Assembly (NCBI RefSeq): GCF_000275845.1
Contig: NW_006766907.1
Span: 175,824-239,823, forward strand
Direction of reading: 5' to 3'
Length of the DNA: 64,000 nt
Source of the DNA: Dichomitus squalens LYAD-421 SS1
Taxonomy: Eukaryota > Basidiomycota > Agaricomycetes > Polyporales > Polyporaceae
Shown one piece after another: positions 35,701 through 48,487 of this stretch; within the stretch, counting starts at the first letter, position 1, and each line of letters begins with the position of its first letter. The position numbers were made by a program, and so were the translations under genes. Under the pieces are notes generated by a model that worked only from the letters and a program-made list of their open reading frames with translations, did not search any database and was not told the DNA's origin.

Positions 35701-38444
35701 TGCTTGGTCTACCTGACTCCGCTCCCCGAGGACGAGGTGCAGAGCTGCCGGTGGGGCGAGGAAGACGAGGCGTATGTCGGAGCGTGAGTGTCGTGCGTGT
35801 CGCGCATGTTTCTGTGTTCTTCGTATCGTATCTCGGGCCAGGATGAGAGCTGATGGTTTGCTTGATTGCTTTCTTTGCTTTTCTCCGCTACTCCGACTGG
35901 ACACGCGCACCACGACCGTGACCATGACCACGGCCACGACGAACGGACCTGATCGCATACAATGATGTGCGATGTACGTGCGGGGACGTGACGGTTCGGC
36001 GATGGCCCAACGCTCGATTGCACCGCGCTCGCCGAAATAGGGATATCGAGCCATCGCTCGCGAAGCGTGTCGCAGAGGGCGATGCCTGCCCTATCAGCCT
36101 CCTGCCCATGGAAGACATCAACCCAGGCTACGTGCCGCGCGCACTCAAGCCGATCCCGACGAACACACCACGAAGTCATGCTTCAGCGGACTCGAGTGTG
36201 GCGACGCCTGTGGCCGGACCCAATAAGGGCAAAGGCAGGGCTAAAGAGCCGCCGCCGGAGAGATCTATCAACGTTGGCCTGCTGAAGTTCTTCTGTAAGT
36301 CCGCACTCGGCTCGTCGCTGCTTGCTCCATTCAGATTGCAGATGGCTGACAACGAACTTCGATCTGTGGCCCGTGCGCCTCACCTTCCTTCCCTGCTTCT
36401 CGTGCACATTTACGTGTGTGGCATACTGCCTCCGTAGCCCCTCAGGTGCGAGAAGCGCGCTCGGGCAGAGATGGCGTCGTGTCCAGTCCGGTGCCGGGTT
36501 CGGGTGCAGGATTCGGAGCGGCAGGGGCAAGCTCGCGACAATTAGGCTCAGGCTCCTCTGCGCGGCCTGCGGGTGCGGGCGGGGCCGCGGTGCAGACCAT
36601 GGTGGTGGGGAAGAGGAGCGGGAAGCGGACCCTCGCTGGGGTCATGGATGACGAGCTTGCCGCCAAGCGGAAGAGGCAGGAGGTGGCAGTGAGCGAGCGA
36701 GGGCAGGGTGCTGATGCCTCTCCTGGTGGTGGTGCCGATATTGCGACGCCTCGCATGCCGACCACATCCAAATTCTTTCACGCTGCTCAGCGATCGGTTT
36801 CAGACCCTCGAGGCGATAGAGGGTGGAGCCGAGCTGTGGCTGGCACCCCATCCCATGCTCGTCGTGGTCACGGCCGCGGCCACGACCACGACAGCCGGCA
36901 GCCTGTGGCAGGATCCTCGTCAGGACTATCGCCGCGTGAAAAGGGGAAGGAGAACGTACGACCGGATGTTGACGAAGTCGTGTATACGGACGTGGATGAA
37001 GACGTGGAGATGGACGGCGCGGACGTGATCACGCAGGAGGACGGGTACAAGTCGCCCACGGAGTCCATGGCGCAGTGGGATTCGCCGGACATCTCGTCTC
37101 CTGTGCGCCCTGGCGCCGGCGGGAGACGGCGGGACGAAGGCGAAGGCGACAACGATTGGGACGAAGAGGATCCATTCGACGCGGACGTTCTCTCGAGCTC
37201 GCCAGTCGCACGCGCACGCAAACGCCCGCCTGTGGTCGTCGAGCGGGTGGTCACGCGCGCGTTGCCGCTGAGGCCTGTGCTGAATACAAGCTTTAGCCAA
37301 CGCAAACGCGCACGCCCACGTTCTCGAACCCGCCGGAAAACCCTCGGAGACATTGACAAGGAGGGTCCTGCGGCCCGGGACGGACCTGACTTGCGGAAAG
37401 TCTTCGACGACTACGATGACATCCAGGACTGGGACGAGATAACGAGCGGGGGAGAGGACTGCGTATTAGAAGACGCAGGCGTTGACGTTTTTGTCGAGGA
37501 GGACGTAATGTTCTCGACAGCTTCTTCCACCCCTGGGACAGTTACGCCGGCCACAGATGACGACAATAATGGGTGCGAAGGCGAGAGGATTGCGGTTCTG
37601 TTGGACGAGAGTAGCTCGGAAGAACTCGATGATGACCACAGTCACGGCGGCGGCGCTTCGCATGCCGCACAGAACGCAAAGGTTGCGCACGGCTGGTGGG
37701 AGAGATGGGCGCGCAATGGGCCCAGTGCGAGTGGCCGGAGTGCGAATGCAGCAGCATCTGCAGGCAGCGATCAAGTACGTCTTTCATTACCGAACATTCT
37801 CCTCGCGCGGTAATTGGCTCATTAATGTGGGACTGCCTTTCTGGGACGTTGTGTGGTCGCCTTCCCTCGGTCACCGCAACTATGTGTGTGTGCACCGACA
37901 CCCCCTGTCCGTCGCCGTGTTCGTTTGCCACTTGCAGCAATGCGCTCCAACTGCGGCTCGCACTCCAGCTCCTCTCGGATTACGGCGGCGAGAGACCACG
38001 ATGACCCCGGACGGCCGACAGCGCCCGCTGAGCAGATTGGCAATGGAGAAGGGTGCGCATTCTGCCCCGCAGGCCTCGAAACGGAAAGGGTTCGAGCAGG
38101 TGGAAGATCTACGGACGACGCGAAGAAAGACACTGGCGGTCGCCTCTGCTGAAGACGTCAGGACGGCTCCCAAACCCGCTGCTGGCGCCAAGGCACTCGC
38201 TCACGGGTCTCGCGCGCGGGCCGGGGCAGGTGCTGGGAACAGCGACAATCCCGGAGTCAGTACGAGCACCGTGACCGGGGGCGGGGGACATACGGTAAAC
38301 ACAAGGAACAGGCTGGAGCAGTTCAGGTGCGTGAGATCGAGCGAGATCTGTGCTGCTGGTGCCGCTGCGTCTGCTGCAGGGCGCGTGTTAGTGCGCAGGG
38401 TGACCTCATTCTTACTCGCCAGGTGGACGCCTGCATGCCGATGA
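32722..38444 (+). CDS. EXO1: Exonuclease 1 (XPG/Rad2-family 5' nuclease)
   Basis: Seven exons: 32722-32882, 34809-35052, 35212-35783, 36041-36294, 36438-37774, 37938-38326, 38423-38444, about 992 aa with matching phases. The N-nuclease region has MGISGLLPLLKD, TLAVDAYVWLHRG, VRLLRHHGIAPFLVFDGGPL and KCVDVTP. The I-nuclease region has YVVAPYEADAQLAYL, MTEDSDLLVFGCK and SGCDYLPSIPGIGLKTAW (helix-hairpin-helix). The acidic metal ligands are present. The fold of the N-terminus and the FL/YLTPLP region fit EXO1 better than FEN1 or XPG. The C-terminal 600 residues are low-complexity and charged, as in other EXO1 proteins. EXO1 resects DNA ends and works in mismatch repair in the nucleus. Intron 1 is 1,926 nt and lies inside the duplicated arm. 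Exon 1 is duplicated at 57698-57538. The last tiny exon is the least certain. Confidence 0.9.
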
Positions 38445-39946
38445 AGATCTGCTGGGCTCGATTAAAGAAGGCGCGAATGATAACGAGGATGCTCTGTATG
38501 GCAGGGACGCAAGCCAAAGGATCGGACGGGAAGGACACGGACACGGGTACAAGGATATCATCGTCGAGCGTACGCATAATGCAGGGGCGAGACGTGCGTG
38601 GGGACGGACGGTAGGCAAGATGAGTTTGGCGCTGGGTGCGATCGCGTCGTGCTTTCGTTGTTTATGGCTTTCCTTGCATATCGATATAGCATCTTCTGAT
38701 CGAGTTTTCACCTTCGAACGCAGCGCAAACGGGGGCGCGCGCTGGCTCCAGACGCGACCAAGAAAGTCTCCAGAGGTGTGGGCCTCCCCCGTACGGGGAG
38801 CACTACAGCGCTATCTGCACAACAGATTTGCGGGCCCCAGCGCCAGGGCGAGACCCGTCCTAATAATGCGAATCCGAGCATGGCGGACACGACAGGAGGC
38901 TGAAGCTGATGCCAATATCAGGACTTGGCGCTGACAATGTGTGCGACAGATTAATGCGAGGAACTGCCAATGAAAAAATGTGGCCGGACAAGATTCGGAC
39001 CCTGGGTCGTGGCCCAGGAAGCAATGTACGTGAAGTTTGGCCGAGGGGATCTAGGCCAGGGAGATAGCGACGTATCAACGTAGCTTCGCTCGGGAGAAAA
39101 CAGGCGCGCGCAAAGTGTGGCCGGGATTGGCAGGCGTGGCAGCGGTCGGGTGCGATGTTGTGACAATGCGGTACGGCCCACGTCGCGCTGCTGTCCGCGG
39201 CGAGCTTTGTTGACGGTTGTTGATGGCGCCCCTTCCGGTTCTCGTGTGAAGCTCATGCTCGCTCCAGTCTGGTCCACGCCGCCTGCGGCGCGAGCAGGAG
39301 ACAGCGGCAGCTGTGGCAGGGAGGACGCAGTGGAGGCGCCGCGTGCAGCCGAAGAAGGAACATTATGAAGGCGAGCGCCCGTTGCGAGCGGATCTGGAGA
39401 CAAAGAAGAGGATTCTGGTGCGGAATCGCATCTTGTCATGTGCGATTTGGGCCGATGGACGGGTATGGCAGTTTGGTGGCCAGAGAGCGGTGGGAGGCGT
39501 GTCGGATCTGGGATTGGGAGGTATTTTGGACTGGGCTCGCTGGCAGTTGCAACGACCAAGGAGAATCTCACGAGTACTGGCAAGTCTCACGAGTATCGAT
39601 GCTGATTTCTGGCCGGACGGACCCGGCTCATGAGCGGTTGGACGAACAGGCACGGACGGCTGTCTCGTGTCTGTATCACCCAATGCGATCTCTTTATGAC
39701 TTGCGCGTTTGCAGCTGGCCATGTCCACTTGTCGGTGTCCCCAGAGATGTCACTTCTCCGTTTCAGAGTCTAACCCCTTCTCCCATATAACATCCTCCTC
39801 CCCCGCAACACAACCACCCACCTCCCCGCACATCCTCAGCCACAGCTGCGTTCCTCCGCCGACAATCATCTGCTCTCCAGCTACGGCTCTTCGCCTCTCT
39901 GCGCCGCCCAAGCCCGCCTCAGCCCGACCGCACCGCGCATCAGCCC
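38445..39946. other. Intergenic, EXO1 3' side and C2H2 gene promoter
   Basis: About 1.5 kb between two plus-strand genes. The last 200 bp before 39947 are pyrimidine-rich, as expected near a fungal transcription start. No other gene, RNA or repeat could be supported. Confidence 0.5.
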
Positions 39947-41916
39947 ATGCCCGGCGCTTGGCACTCTGATACCCTCCTCAGATCACCCTCTCCAATGTCG
40001 GCCACACACTCGCACCTCGACTCCCTGCACGACCAAAATACCCTCCATAGATTCCAGCAGCAGCACCCCTCCGCCCCCTACTATCTCTCGCATCCCCAGC
40101 CCGGCCTGGAGCCTCTCTCCACCTCCATCCCCCATCCTCCCTTCCAGTCCCGCCAGCAGCCGTGGATGCTCAATGTACAGACCAACTACACAACCCATCA
40201 ACACCACCAGACCGGCACGGGCGCACTCAGTCCCGAGCGCGCCCAGGGCGCGCATCCTAATTTCTACTCGGGCGCAGGAGGCCCCGACTCCCAGCTGGTA
40301 GGTTACCCCGAATCCTCTCAGCGCACCCCACTCCTCCAGGACGCGAGCGCGTACGCCAGCCTCTACAACGTCTCCTTCTCCGGCGCCGTCGCCTACCCGT
40401 CGCACGCCCCCGCCGCGTTCTCCCCCGCGGCCGCGACGCCCGCGGAAGAGCTGCAGAGCGCGCTCGACTCCCACACCCTCGCGCGCGGCCCCGGCTCTTA
40501 CCGCAGCGCCCCACCCATGCCGCCCGCAGAGCGGCGGGGAAGCTTTGGCCTCGCGACGGCAGGTCAGTTCATCGACGGCGCGCGCGTCGACATGTATGGC
40601 ACCGGGACGCCCGCACGGTACGTCAACGCAGGCGCCTCGGCATCGTACCCGCCGTCCTTCGCAGGGCTCGCGTCGCCCACCTCCCCCTACTCCCACTCAA
40701 ATTCGCACGCGCACTCGCATCCGCACCTGCACTCGCACTCGCACTCGCACCCGCACCTGGTCAACGACTCGAGCGCGCTGATGGACATGCGCTCGCCGCG
40801 GTCCGCGCCATACCCGAGCCCCATGCGCAGGGACTCGATGGACTCCGTGTCGGTGCCGGACCCGATCAGCCCGTCGTCCGTGCCTGGGCTCGTCTTCGAC
40901 GGTGAGGACTACGACGACGACTCGGAGAGCAGCCTGCCGAGCGCCGCGTCCGAGGTGCACCGCCTGCCGTACCACCGCACGCCGTCGAACGAGGAGCGCG
41001 ACTTCGAGCTCGCGAGCAGGGAGTGGTCACGCTCCGCGGACGGCGCGGCGTACGGCGCGTCGGCCGCCTCGGTCGGCCTCGACGAGCTCGCGGGCGCTGG
41101 GCGCAACCAGGCGCGGAGTCCGGAGCCGACGGGGGCGGACGGCGGGGAGCACCCGCCTGTGTCGTCGTCGGCGGAGGGCGCGCCGCACGGCGAGCGGTCG
41201 CGGCCGCCGCACAAGAAGTCGAAGATGCACCAATGTACAGTATGCTTTAAGTTATTCCCTAGACCGAGCGGCCTGGCGACGCACATGAACTCGCACTCTG
41301 GGGCGAAACGTACGTCCTCCCTGTGGTGCTCTCTACGCGTCCTCCCGTGCTAATCTGCCGCGGAATGTTCTCGCTAGCGTTCAAATGCCCGATACCCACT
41401 TGCACAAAGTCGTTCGCTGTCCGCTCGAACGCGAAGCGGCACCTGCGCACCCACGGCATCTTCCCGACCTCAGACCACACCAACACCTCTCCCTCGCAGT
41501 TCACCGTCGGGTTCGACACCCCGCTCGTGTCCGAGGTGCACGAGGCGGGCAGGCTGCCCTCGAAGCTGCGCTGGGTGCCGCCCTCGCTCTCGACGCGCAC
41601 GAACGTCGACTTCCTGCGCCCCGGCTCGGCGGGCGACCCCACGTCGGACTCGGAGGACGAGTACTTCCAGCCGTCGTGCCCGCTGCTGCCGGTGCCGCTC
41701 CCGCCGGTGACGCCGTCGAGCCCGACGTGGAACCCGGAGGACCAGTACGAAGAGCGGAATTCGTACGAGCAGACGGAGAGCGCGCCGTACATCTCGAGCC
41801 AGGTAAGCCGCTGCGCTCTCGTACCGTGCCGTAACGCGGACCCTGGCTGACGATGGCGCGATCTGCAGTGGCGCTCGCTGCCCGGCCCCGCCATCGCGTC
41901 TCCGACGAGCTTCTGA
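39947..41916 (+). CDS. C2H2 zinc-finger transcription factor
   Basis: Three exons: 39947-41309, 41378-41802 and 41869-41916, giving 611 aa. The first 400 residues are low-complexity (Ser/Pro/His/Gln), including an unusual Ser-His run encoded at 40687-40765 (SHSNSHAHSHPHLHSHSHSH). Two adjacent fingers follow: CTVCFKLFPRPSGLATHMNSH (C-x2-C-x12-H-x3-H), split from the second by intron 1, and CPIPTCTKSFAVRSNAKRHL...H (C-x4-C-x12-H-x3-H). The C-terminal tail is acidic and Pro-rich (SDSEDEYFQPS), possibly an activation region. Two tandem fingers at this position occur in many agaricomycete regulators. The target genes are unknown. A later Met (MSATHSHL) is an alternative start. Confidence 0.85.
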
Positions 41917-43858
41917 GTGTCGTGGGCGGCGGCGAGTGGGAGTGGGAGCTCGAGTGCGGGGACGCCTCGAAAGCCCAGTCGTTCTCCCCGCACGGCCTGC
42001 TTCTCGTTCCGATCGCCTTCCCCACCCATCTGGCCCCGTCCCTGCATCTGCTCCTCATCTATCCGTTTGCGCTCGTCATTCATGCTGCCCTATATTGCTT
42101 TCCACTAGTCTCATCTAGCCGCCGCTCTCCATCTCTCTTGCCTTGCTCCTGCTTTCCCTGGCCCGTCGCACGCCACACGCCACGCGTGCCCGCGATACCT
42201 GATACCAACCACCTGTCGTGCGTCCGCGTCCAACGTTCCTGCCCGATCGAGCAATCCCACAGCACGTTCGCCATCGATCGCACCGGGGATAAGCCCGCCG
42301 GCGTGCGCTGCATTCATTCCAGTTCGCATTCCGCCCGTCGAGCCGTTGGATCCACCCTCCGCAGACGGATTCGACGAGGCCCAGAGCGCGAGCCACACTC
42401 CTGACCTGCCACCAGCTGCCAGCCCGTGCACGGCTTGCGTGACGCGGCGCGAGCTTGCGTTGCTGCGAAGAAGAAGGCTCGCGCCCTGGGCATGTGTTTC
42501 TCTGCACCCTCGCCATCGATACAGCTCGCATATGCCTGGTGCTGGTGCCGGTGCGTCTGCGTCTGCATCCCTCTCTCCAATGATCTCCGGGCGAATGGCA
42601 GTCGTCGTATGTAGAAGTCGTACCGTACCCCGTGTAGCTCGAATATACAACATCATCCACAACGCTGTACCAATAGCCACATTGCCGCCCGTGCCCGCTC
42701 GCGCCATGCGAGGGATCCTACCGTATCGTATCCGCATCCGTATCTGTAGAGGAACCCTAATCACATCATTGTTTCGATAGCCTCCATCCCCCCCCCCATC
42801 GCTCTGTCAACCTGGAGTGCCTTGCCGTCGTCCGAGTGGCTTCTGGGCTCGCCATGCCCTCCCGGCTCTCCGACCGTCCGCCTTCACCCGAGTGCGAATC
42901 CATCCAGAACGGCGTGCTCGCCCTGGGTACTGAGTCGCGAGCTATGTGCGCTGGAGCGAGCTCCCCATGACGGGAGCGCTTCTCCCTGTCTGCCTTCTGC
43001 CTTCTGCGTTCCGTATCCGCGCCCTCGGGTCGACGATGCTAGTACTCGCCTGCAGCGATCACGTTTCCTCGCGCTCGCGGGTTCGCAGGCCCAGCGACGG
43101 TGGGGCTCGGGCTTCCATGGAACACACCCACCGATAATCTCGTACTCATCTGCGTCCGAAGGCATGTACATACTCCTTACGCGACCGGCCTCCGCGGGAC
43201 GGGCGTGTGTGCGTGGAGAGTTTTCTTTTCACGAGGTGCTGCTGCTCAGGCCTTGAGCGGAAGCGGGGCAGTGCAGCTGCCTAGAGCCAGGTGCGCTTCC
43301 CACCGCCTTTTCCGCTAAAAAGGCCACTGGCGAAGGCGGACGCGCGTGCATATGGATATAGCGATTGATGTGGGAGCCAGGCCAGATTAGCCTATACGCG
43401 CTACGAAACCAGAACCAGAGACAGAACCCTCAGCGGAGAGTATCCGCGGCGCGCCGTCACGGTGGCCGGCCGGCCGACGCCCGGGAAATCGGGGCAGAAA
43501 CCGTCCAAAGTCAGCGCGAAGCTCGCCCGGCGGGCGTGCAAGACGCTGGAGGGCAGAAAAGGGAGGAATCCTTCCGGCCTCGTGGGCGCGTCATACCCAA
43601 TATCAAACCCTATCGTACAGCTGTGGAAGCCACGACCCACGACCGCGACCACGCCCGTCCCCGGGCAGCAGCCGCTCGTTATCGCCCCCTGCCATCCAGC
43701 ATCCTTATCCCTGTCCGTTTGCCTTTCCCTAGGCTCGCCCCCCACCTGTCTATCCTCAGCCGTGGGCTGGGGGCGTCCGTGCGCACGCCCACGGGGCCGG
43801 TCATCTGCCAGAGCCACCGCAGGCAGCAGCAGCAGCAGCAGCGGGAGTGGGTACGGTG
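41917..43858. other. Convergent intergenic region, no gene recognised
   Basis: About 1.9 kb between the C2H2 gene (plus) and PIG-P (minus). Several open frames exist on both strands but none has a domain signature, and the high GC explains them. A short (CAG)n tract lies at about 43824-43842. Confidence 0.45.
43824..43842. repeat. CAG microsatellite
   Basis: About six uninterrupted CAG triplets lie just beyond the PIG-P stop codon on its 3' side. Confidence 0.75.
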
Positions 43859-45316
43859 CTACGGTGGGCTGCAGGCTGCTGCTGCTACCGCTGGACGGCG
43901 CCCGTACACGACCCGGTTCACGAGCCCCAGGGGGATGTCGTACAGCTCCGGAATCGCGCCAGGCTGGGCGTGTGCGAGATACGGGTTCGGCTGAGCCGAG
44001 CCGCCCCTGCGTTTAGGGTTTTGTGGCGAATGCGATGGAGATTGGGTGTGGCGCAAATGGGAAGCAGGATCGGACGAACCGAGGCGGGGGATCGCGTCTG
44101 TCTCGTCATTATGACTAGCGTGTGTGTCGGTGTCGTCGGTATCGTCGGCGCTGGGGCGTGCTGGAAAATGCGCCTTGGAATCTGGGCGTGCAGTTTGTGG
44201 TGCGTGGCGCGGAGGCAGAAGCGACGGTTCGTCGAATCGAAGGAGAAGACGGAGAGAGCAAGTCAGCATCAGCATTCTTCTGCACGGAGTCTGTGCTTCC
44301 CCCCTTCCGGAGGCTCGGAAAGCCTCGGCAGCAGAGACGAGGAAGACGGGTCAGATGCCTGGGCCCGACTGCCACGGCAAAGTGCAGGAAGGCGAGGCGC
44401 AAACTGACAGAGCAAGGCAAGGTGAGATGACGGACAGATAGTGGCTCACCCGTTATCGTGCGCATATCAGCGAAGGACGGCGTGCCGGCAAGTGCCAGGG
44501 CGAAGTACGTGAAGTACGTCAGGAGCACGAGCACCATCCCGTATGCCGGGATCAGCAGCGACCATTCTCTGCGCCGCGCAAGGCCGGGCGAGCCAATTTG
44601 CAATGTCGAGTGCCAGTGTCGGTTTGGTTTGCGGTGGTGGAGCGTTGCGACGTCCGACGTTCGCGTGCACACCGAGAGGCGATCGACGAGGCGATCCCAA
44701 TGTGACCAAACCCCACAGGGGGTGGTGCGCACAGAGGCATACGCGTATCGTTCGTGCATGATCATGACGGACGCGCACATATGCGATCGGGCGCGTCCAC
44801 ATATGACGTGCCGGAACGGAGATTAACGGTCGTGCGTGAGCGTGAGGACGGGCTGCGCTTCCACTGGACTGGTGTGCCCACGCACCGGTTCGGGTACCAG
44901 GCCACACCTAATGCGACGATGGTCTCGTCCGGAAGGAAGGCCCATAGGAGATACAGGACGAAGAGCAGGTAGGTCGACGTCCAGGCGACGAAGCCGTAGA
45001 ACTCGGGAGCGCGGCTACGGGATTCCGTCGGGGCTAGCGGCGGATACGGCGCGAGAGGCGAGGTCGGCGACGTGGGCTCGTCCTCCCGTGTCTGCGCACT
45101 GTGGCCGTGGCCGTGGCGGTAGTAGACTAGCTCCGATCCTGAATCCATGTCCGAATCCGAGGCCATCTCCGAGGGCGTGCTGGACAGAGTCTGCAGCTTC
45201 GAGTCCGGATTGCAGCCGTTGGCAGAGGACGTGGATAGGTCCGCATCCGTCTCCGACATTACGACGGGGTCCGCAGCGGCGGGTTTGTCAGGCCGCTCGG
45301 AAGACCCGGGGCACAT
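43859..45316 (-). CDS. PIG-P, subunit of GPI N-acetylglucosaminyltransferase
   Basis: Minus strand, three exons: 45316-44886, 44568-44450 and 44160-43859, 283 aa. A disordered Ser-rich N-terminus of about 110 residues leads to the PIG-P domain: EFYGFVAWTSTYLLFVLYLL with AFLPDE and GVAWYPNR (first helix), then EWSLLIPAYGMVLVLLTYF (second helix). The C-terminal signature PGAIPELYDIPLGLVNRVVY follows. PIG-P is part of the ER complex that starts GPI-anchor synthesis by adding GlcNAc to phosphatidylinositol. Both introns are long for this window (317 and 289 nt). The start of exon 3 was chosen by phase and is the weakest point. ATG 45259 is an alternative start. Confidence 0.85.
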
Positions 45317-46471
45317 CGAGCGGAACCCGGTGCGTGAGGGCGCGGTGGTGGAAGAGAGAGCCAAGCTAGAGATAGCAAAGTTGAGCGCGATCGGTCATCA
45401 GCTGTTGCGAGCACGCTATGCCTGTGGCAGCAAGAGTGGCACCACGGCGGAGGGAAGCTCAGATGGCCTCGCGCTGGGCGGTGGGAGAGCTCGCAGAGAT
45501 GGCATGGGATTCAGCTTCCGCCTATCTACGGAGGCTATAGGCCAAAGCCACCTTGTGCGATTGGGGAAGCGAGGGCCCCGTAGAGTGGATAAAAAGGCTA
45601 AACTCACTCCGATGGTGGAATCCGTCGGTTGGTCTCCAAGGGCCTGCGGGTGGTGGGAGGCCAATGGGAGGCCCGGGTGCTGGCGTGAATCTGAGGCTGC
45701 CTGATACCTGCAATGCGTGCCTTCCTCTTCTTTGATGGTCCGAGCCGAGAGAAAGGGGGCACTCCTTGGACGAGACCTTGTGCTCGAGTGCTACTGACGC
45801 GTGTGCGTGGATGCGTCCTGGCCAGGGCTTGTACGTAAGCTTCACGAGTGCTGTGGCGCCTGGCCTCAAGTGCAAACGACGCAATAGACGCCGAAGGGGT
45901 GACTTGTGACGTTCCCGCCTGATTGACAATTCAGCCGTGACATAGTGGAGCCCATCGGTTTGTTCGCGACCTCCACGATCTGCGGTCCTCGTTTGCGTTC
46001 AGGTGAGTAATAAGCCCTTCTTTCTTGCTTAGAAGAGCCATTTGAATGCACCTGATTGAATGGAGCCGAGTAAACAATCACACGGCTACCGAATAATGAG
46101 TCATATCTGAGTAAATGACCTTGGCTTGGATGTTCGGATCGGATCGCAGACCGAGGCCAGGTATGGGTATGGTTTAGCCACACGTGCGCGAGAATGGAGG
46201 AATAACCACTCAGCGCTCCTCTACTTCACTTGCAATGTATCCTCGAAAAACATGTGCAATTGGAATTTTTTCTCGGTGCGTCGGAAGCTGGCTTTCAAAA
46301 TTGCAATGCCAGTGTCAGATCGGGAGAACCTAGAACTTCAGCATGACCACATCTTATCATCTGGTTCAGAGTTGAGACTTTTTGGGGCTATCTGTCGAAT
46401 CCTTCACTAGTTCATTGTCGCTGCCTTTTACAGCTGCACAGACTTATTGGCTGACATGTCTCTCTAGAAGC
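45317..46471. promoter_or_regulatory. Divergent promoter region of PIG-P and MTHFS
   Basis: The 1.15 kb between the two divergent start codons must contain both promoters. No specific element could be supported by eye. Confidence 0.5.
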
Positions 46472-48487
46472 ATGGCCGCAGCAGCGTCCACCACACTCCG
46501 GCAGCAGAAGACCGCTTTACGCAAGAGTATGCGCGTACTTCTCGCGAACCTATCAAACGATGAGATACAGGCACAATGTGAATACTCATTGATTATCTCA
46601 AATCGCCTGTGCGCAGCTGGCAAATTTGCTTCCGTTCTCCATGGTTTCTCCGGGTAGACCGCCACAGTCGACCGGGCTTCGATCCTGCCGCGAGGGTCTA
46701 TACGATGTGCCTCCTCTATGCCCTTTCCATCCACGACATCAGCTCTTCTTGCAAATCTCTCATTGCCTATCTTGCTCATGCCTGGAATCTCACAGCGCGG
46801 GCGATTACGAACACTCTCCTTGCACTTCCCGAGTTCCAACAGAGTAGGAATGTTTCCTGCTTTCTCAGCATGCCCTCGGGGGAAGTAGATACGTCGGCTG
46901 TGGTTTCCACTATCCTGAGCACAGGTGCGTTTACGGCATGTTTGAGTAATGTTGACGAGTGCGCTATGGTCTACTGCGCTTCGGATACAGTCGCGTCAGG
47001 CTGTACCTCGCGTTTTGCATCTTTGGGGCTCGACCCCCCTTTCCTCTTTGTTCCTGTAACTTCTCGCCTCTTCTTGGACTCCCCTTCGTCCGCTAGTCGT
47101 CATCTATCGTCCATCATGAATCACTGAGATAGTGCGCTTCATCTGTCCACCTCATCACTCCTGACTAACGAAACCTCGCTCACTTTCTCGAACAGGAAAA
47201 AACCTATTTGTGCCCAAGACGACCGATAAAGCCCAGGGCATCATGGAATTCTATCAAATATTCGACGAAGGCGATCTCCGCGCGTTGCCCCGCGGCCTCT
47301 GGGGCATCAGGGAGCCCGATGATGCGTACAACGGCAGACAAAGACCTACTGGTGAGGCCGTTGATCCTGCTCCCCGAGCTCTCCGACCGGAACACTCGCT
47401 GACCCCCCTCCGGTCTCCGGATTCCGCGCCCGTGTCCGTATTCACGCAATCCTGCCGACACTCGCCATCCGGCTCTCGGGTCTGCGCCTGCAGCGTCTAC
47501 TGGGGGCGCAGAACCGCTCGACTTGATCGTGATGCCAGGTGCGTGCCTTCTCCCGTCAGGCTTTCGTAGACGTTCCATCGTCCTCCCTTCACTCGCCTAC
47601 GGCACGTCGCGGTGTGTCATTCACCCTGCATCAATGCTAGTAGGGGTGTGCAGGCCTTCCCCCGCCCCCACGCCTGTCTCTTGTCGATCTTCCCATGGGA
47701 TCTCGCTCGCGATCTTGCAGGGCCCTCGCCGTATATGGTATGGGGCACGTACCAGACGCCGGCACACCATCTCAGCTCGCGTGTCGATTCGAATCTCGCC
47801 TCGCGCATCGTGCATCGTGCATCTCGCACCCTGGCCCGTGCCCGCCGGCTACATTCAGTCTACAAAGTTCTGCTGTCTCGCTACCCGCGCACACAGGCCA
47901 GTCGTATCATCGAGGCCTTTGGCCGTATGACGCAATGTACACGAGCTGATGCGCTCACCAGCTCTGCTCTATGATCCTGATTTTTGACTGTACACACCTC
48001 GGCTCGTTGACTTTGCATTGGCTGTTTGTCTGTCATGCTGACCAGCGTCGTCCTCGACCGGTTGACAGGAATTGCGTTCGATCGATCGCTATCGCGCCTG
48101 GGGTACGGCAAAGGCTACTACGACCGCTTCCTCGCGTCGTACGCCGCGACGTTGCGCGCGAGGCAGCAACTGCGTCCGAAGCTAGGTGAGTGCCGGTCTC
48201 GTTTCCTCCCTGTCGAATCGTCCGTTTTTGTCCCTCACTTCCCTTCTATTCTGGCGCATCGAGCTAAATATGTTCTCCTACTCACTCGGACACACTTCCA
48301 ACCCTCACCTGCCGCGTATGGTTAACCGTCCCCTCCCTATCTTTCGATCATACCGACGACGTGTGCGGGCCGCGCAGTCGCAGTCGCATTCCGCGAGCAG
48401 ATTCTCGAGGCTGGGCAGGTGCCAGTCGGCGAGACGGACTGGAAAGTGGACGCGATAGTAGGCCCAGATGGGATCGTGCGGTCATGA
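46472..48487 (+). CDS. 5-formyltetrahydrofolate cyclo-ligase (MTHFS)
   Basis: Six exons: 46472-46577, 46796-46924, 47196-47351, 47494-47538, 48069-48185, 48378-48487, giving 220 aa with consistent phases. It reads KTALRKSMRVLLANLS at the N-terminus, then LPEFQQSRNVSCFLSMPSGE (FLSMPxGEVDT motif), NLFVPK, LPRGLWGIREP, LDLIVMPGIAFD and the phosphate-binding GYGKGYYDRFL. It ends VPVGETDWKVDAIVGP. The enzyme converts 5-formyl-THF to 5,10-methenyl-THF with ATP. The size is typical of the family (about 200-230 aa). Introns are long for this genome (up to 530 nt). It is divergent from PIG-P. Confidence 0.92.

Noticed and set aside
32722..35783. FEN1 or XPG instead of EXO1
   Set aside because: The spacing between the two nuclease regions is short as in EXO1, not long as in XPG, and the long disordered C-terminus does not fit FEN1.
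38951..39583. 210-codon minus-strand open frame as a gene
   Set aside because: No motif, GC-driven openness and no splice partners; treated as chance.
42111..42764. Open frames between the C2H2 gene and PIG-P as genes
   Set aside because: Arg/Ala/Ser-rich translations on both strands typical of GC-rich noncoding sequence; no domain.
43859..44275. Separate small gene on the minus strand
   Set aside because: Its end carries the PIG-P signature IPELYDIPLGLVNRVVY and joins the upstream PIG-P exons in phase.
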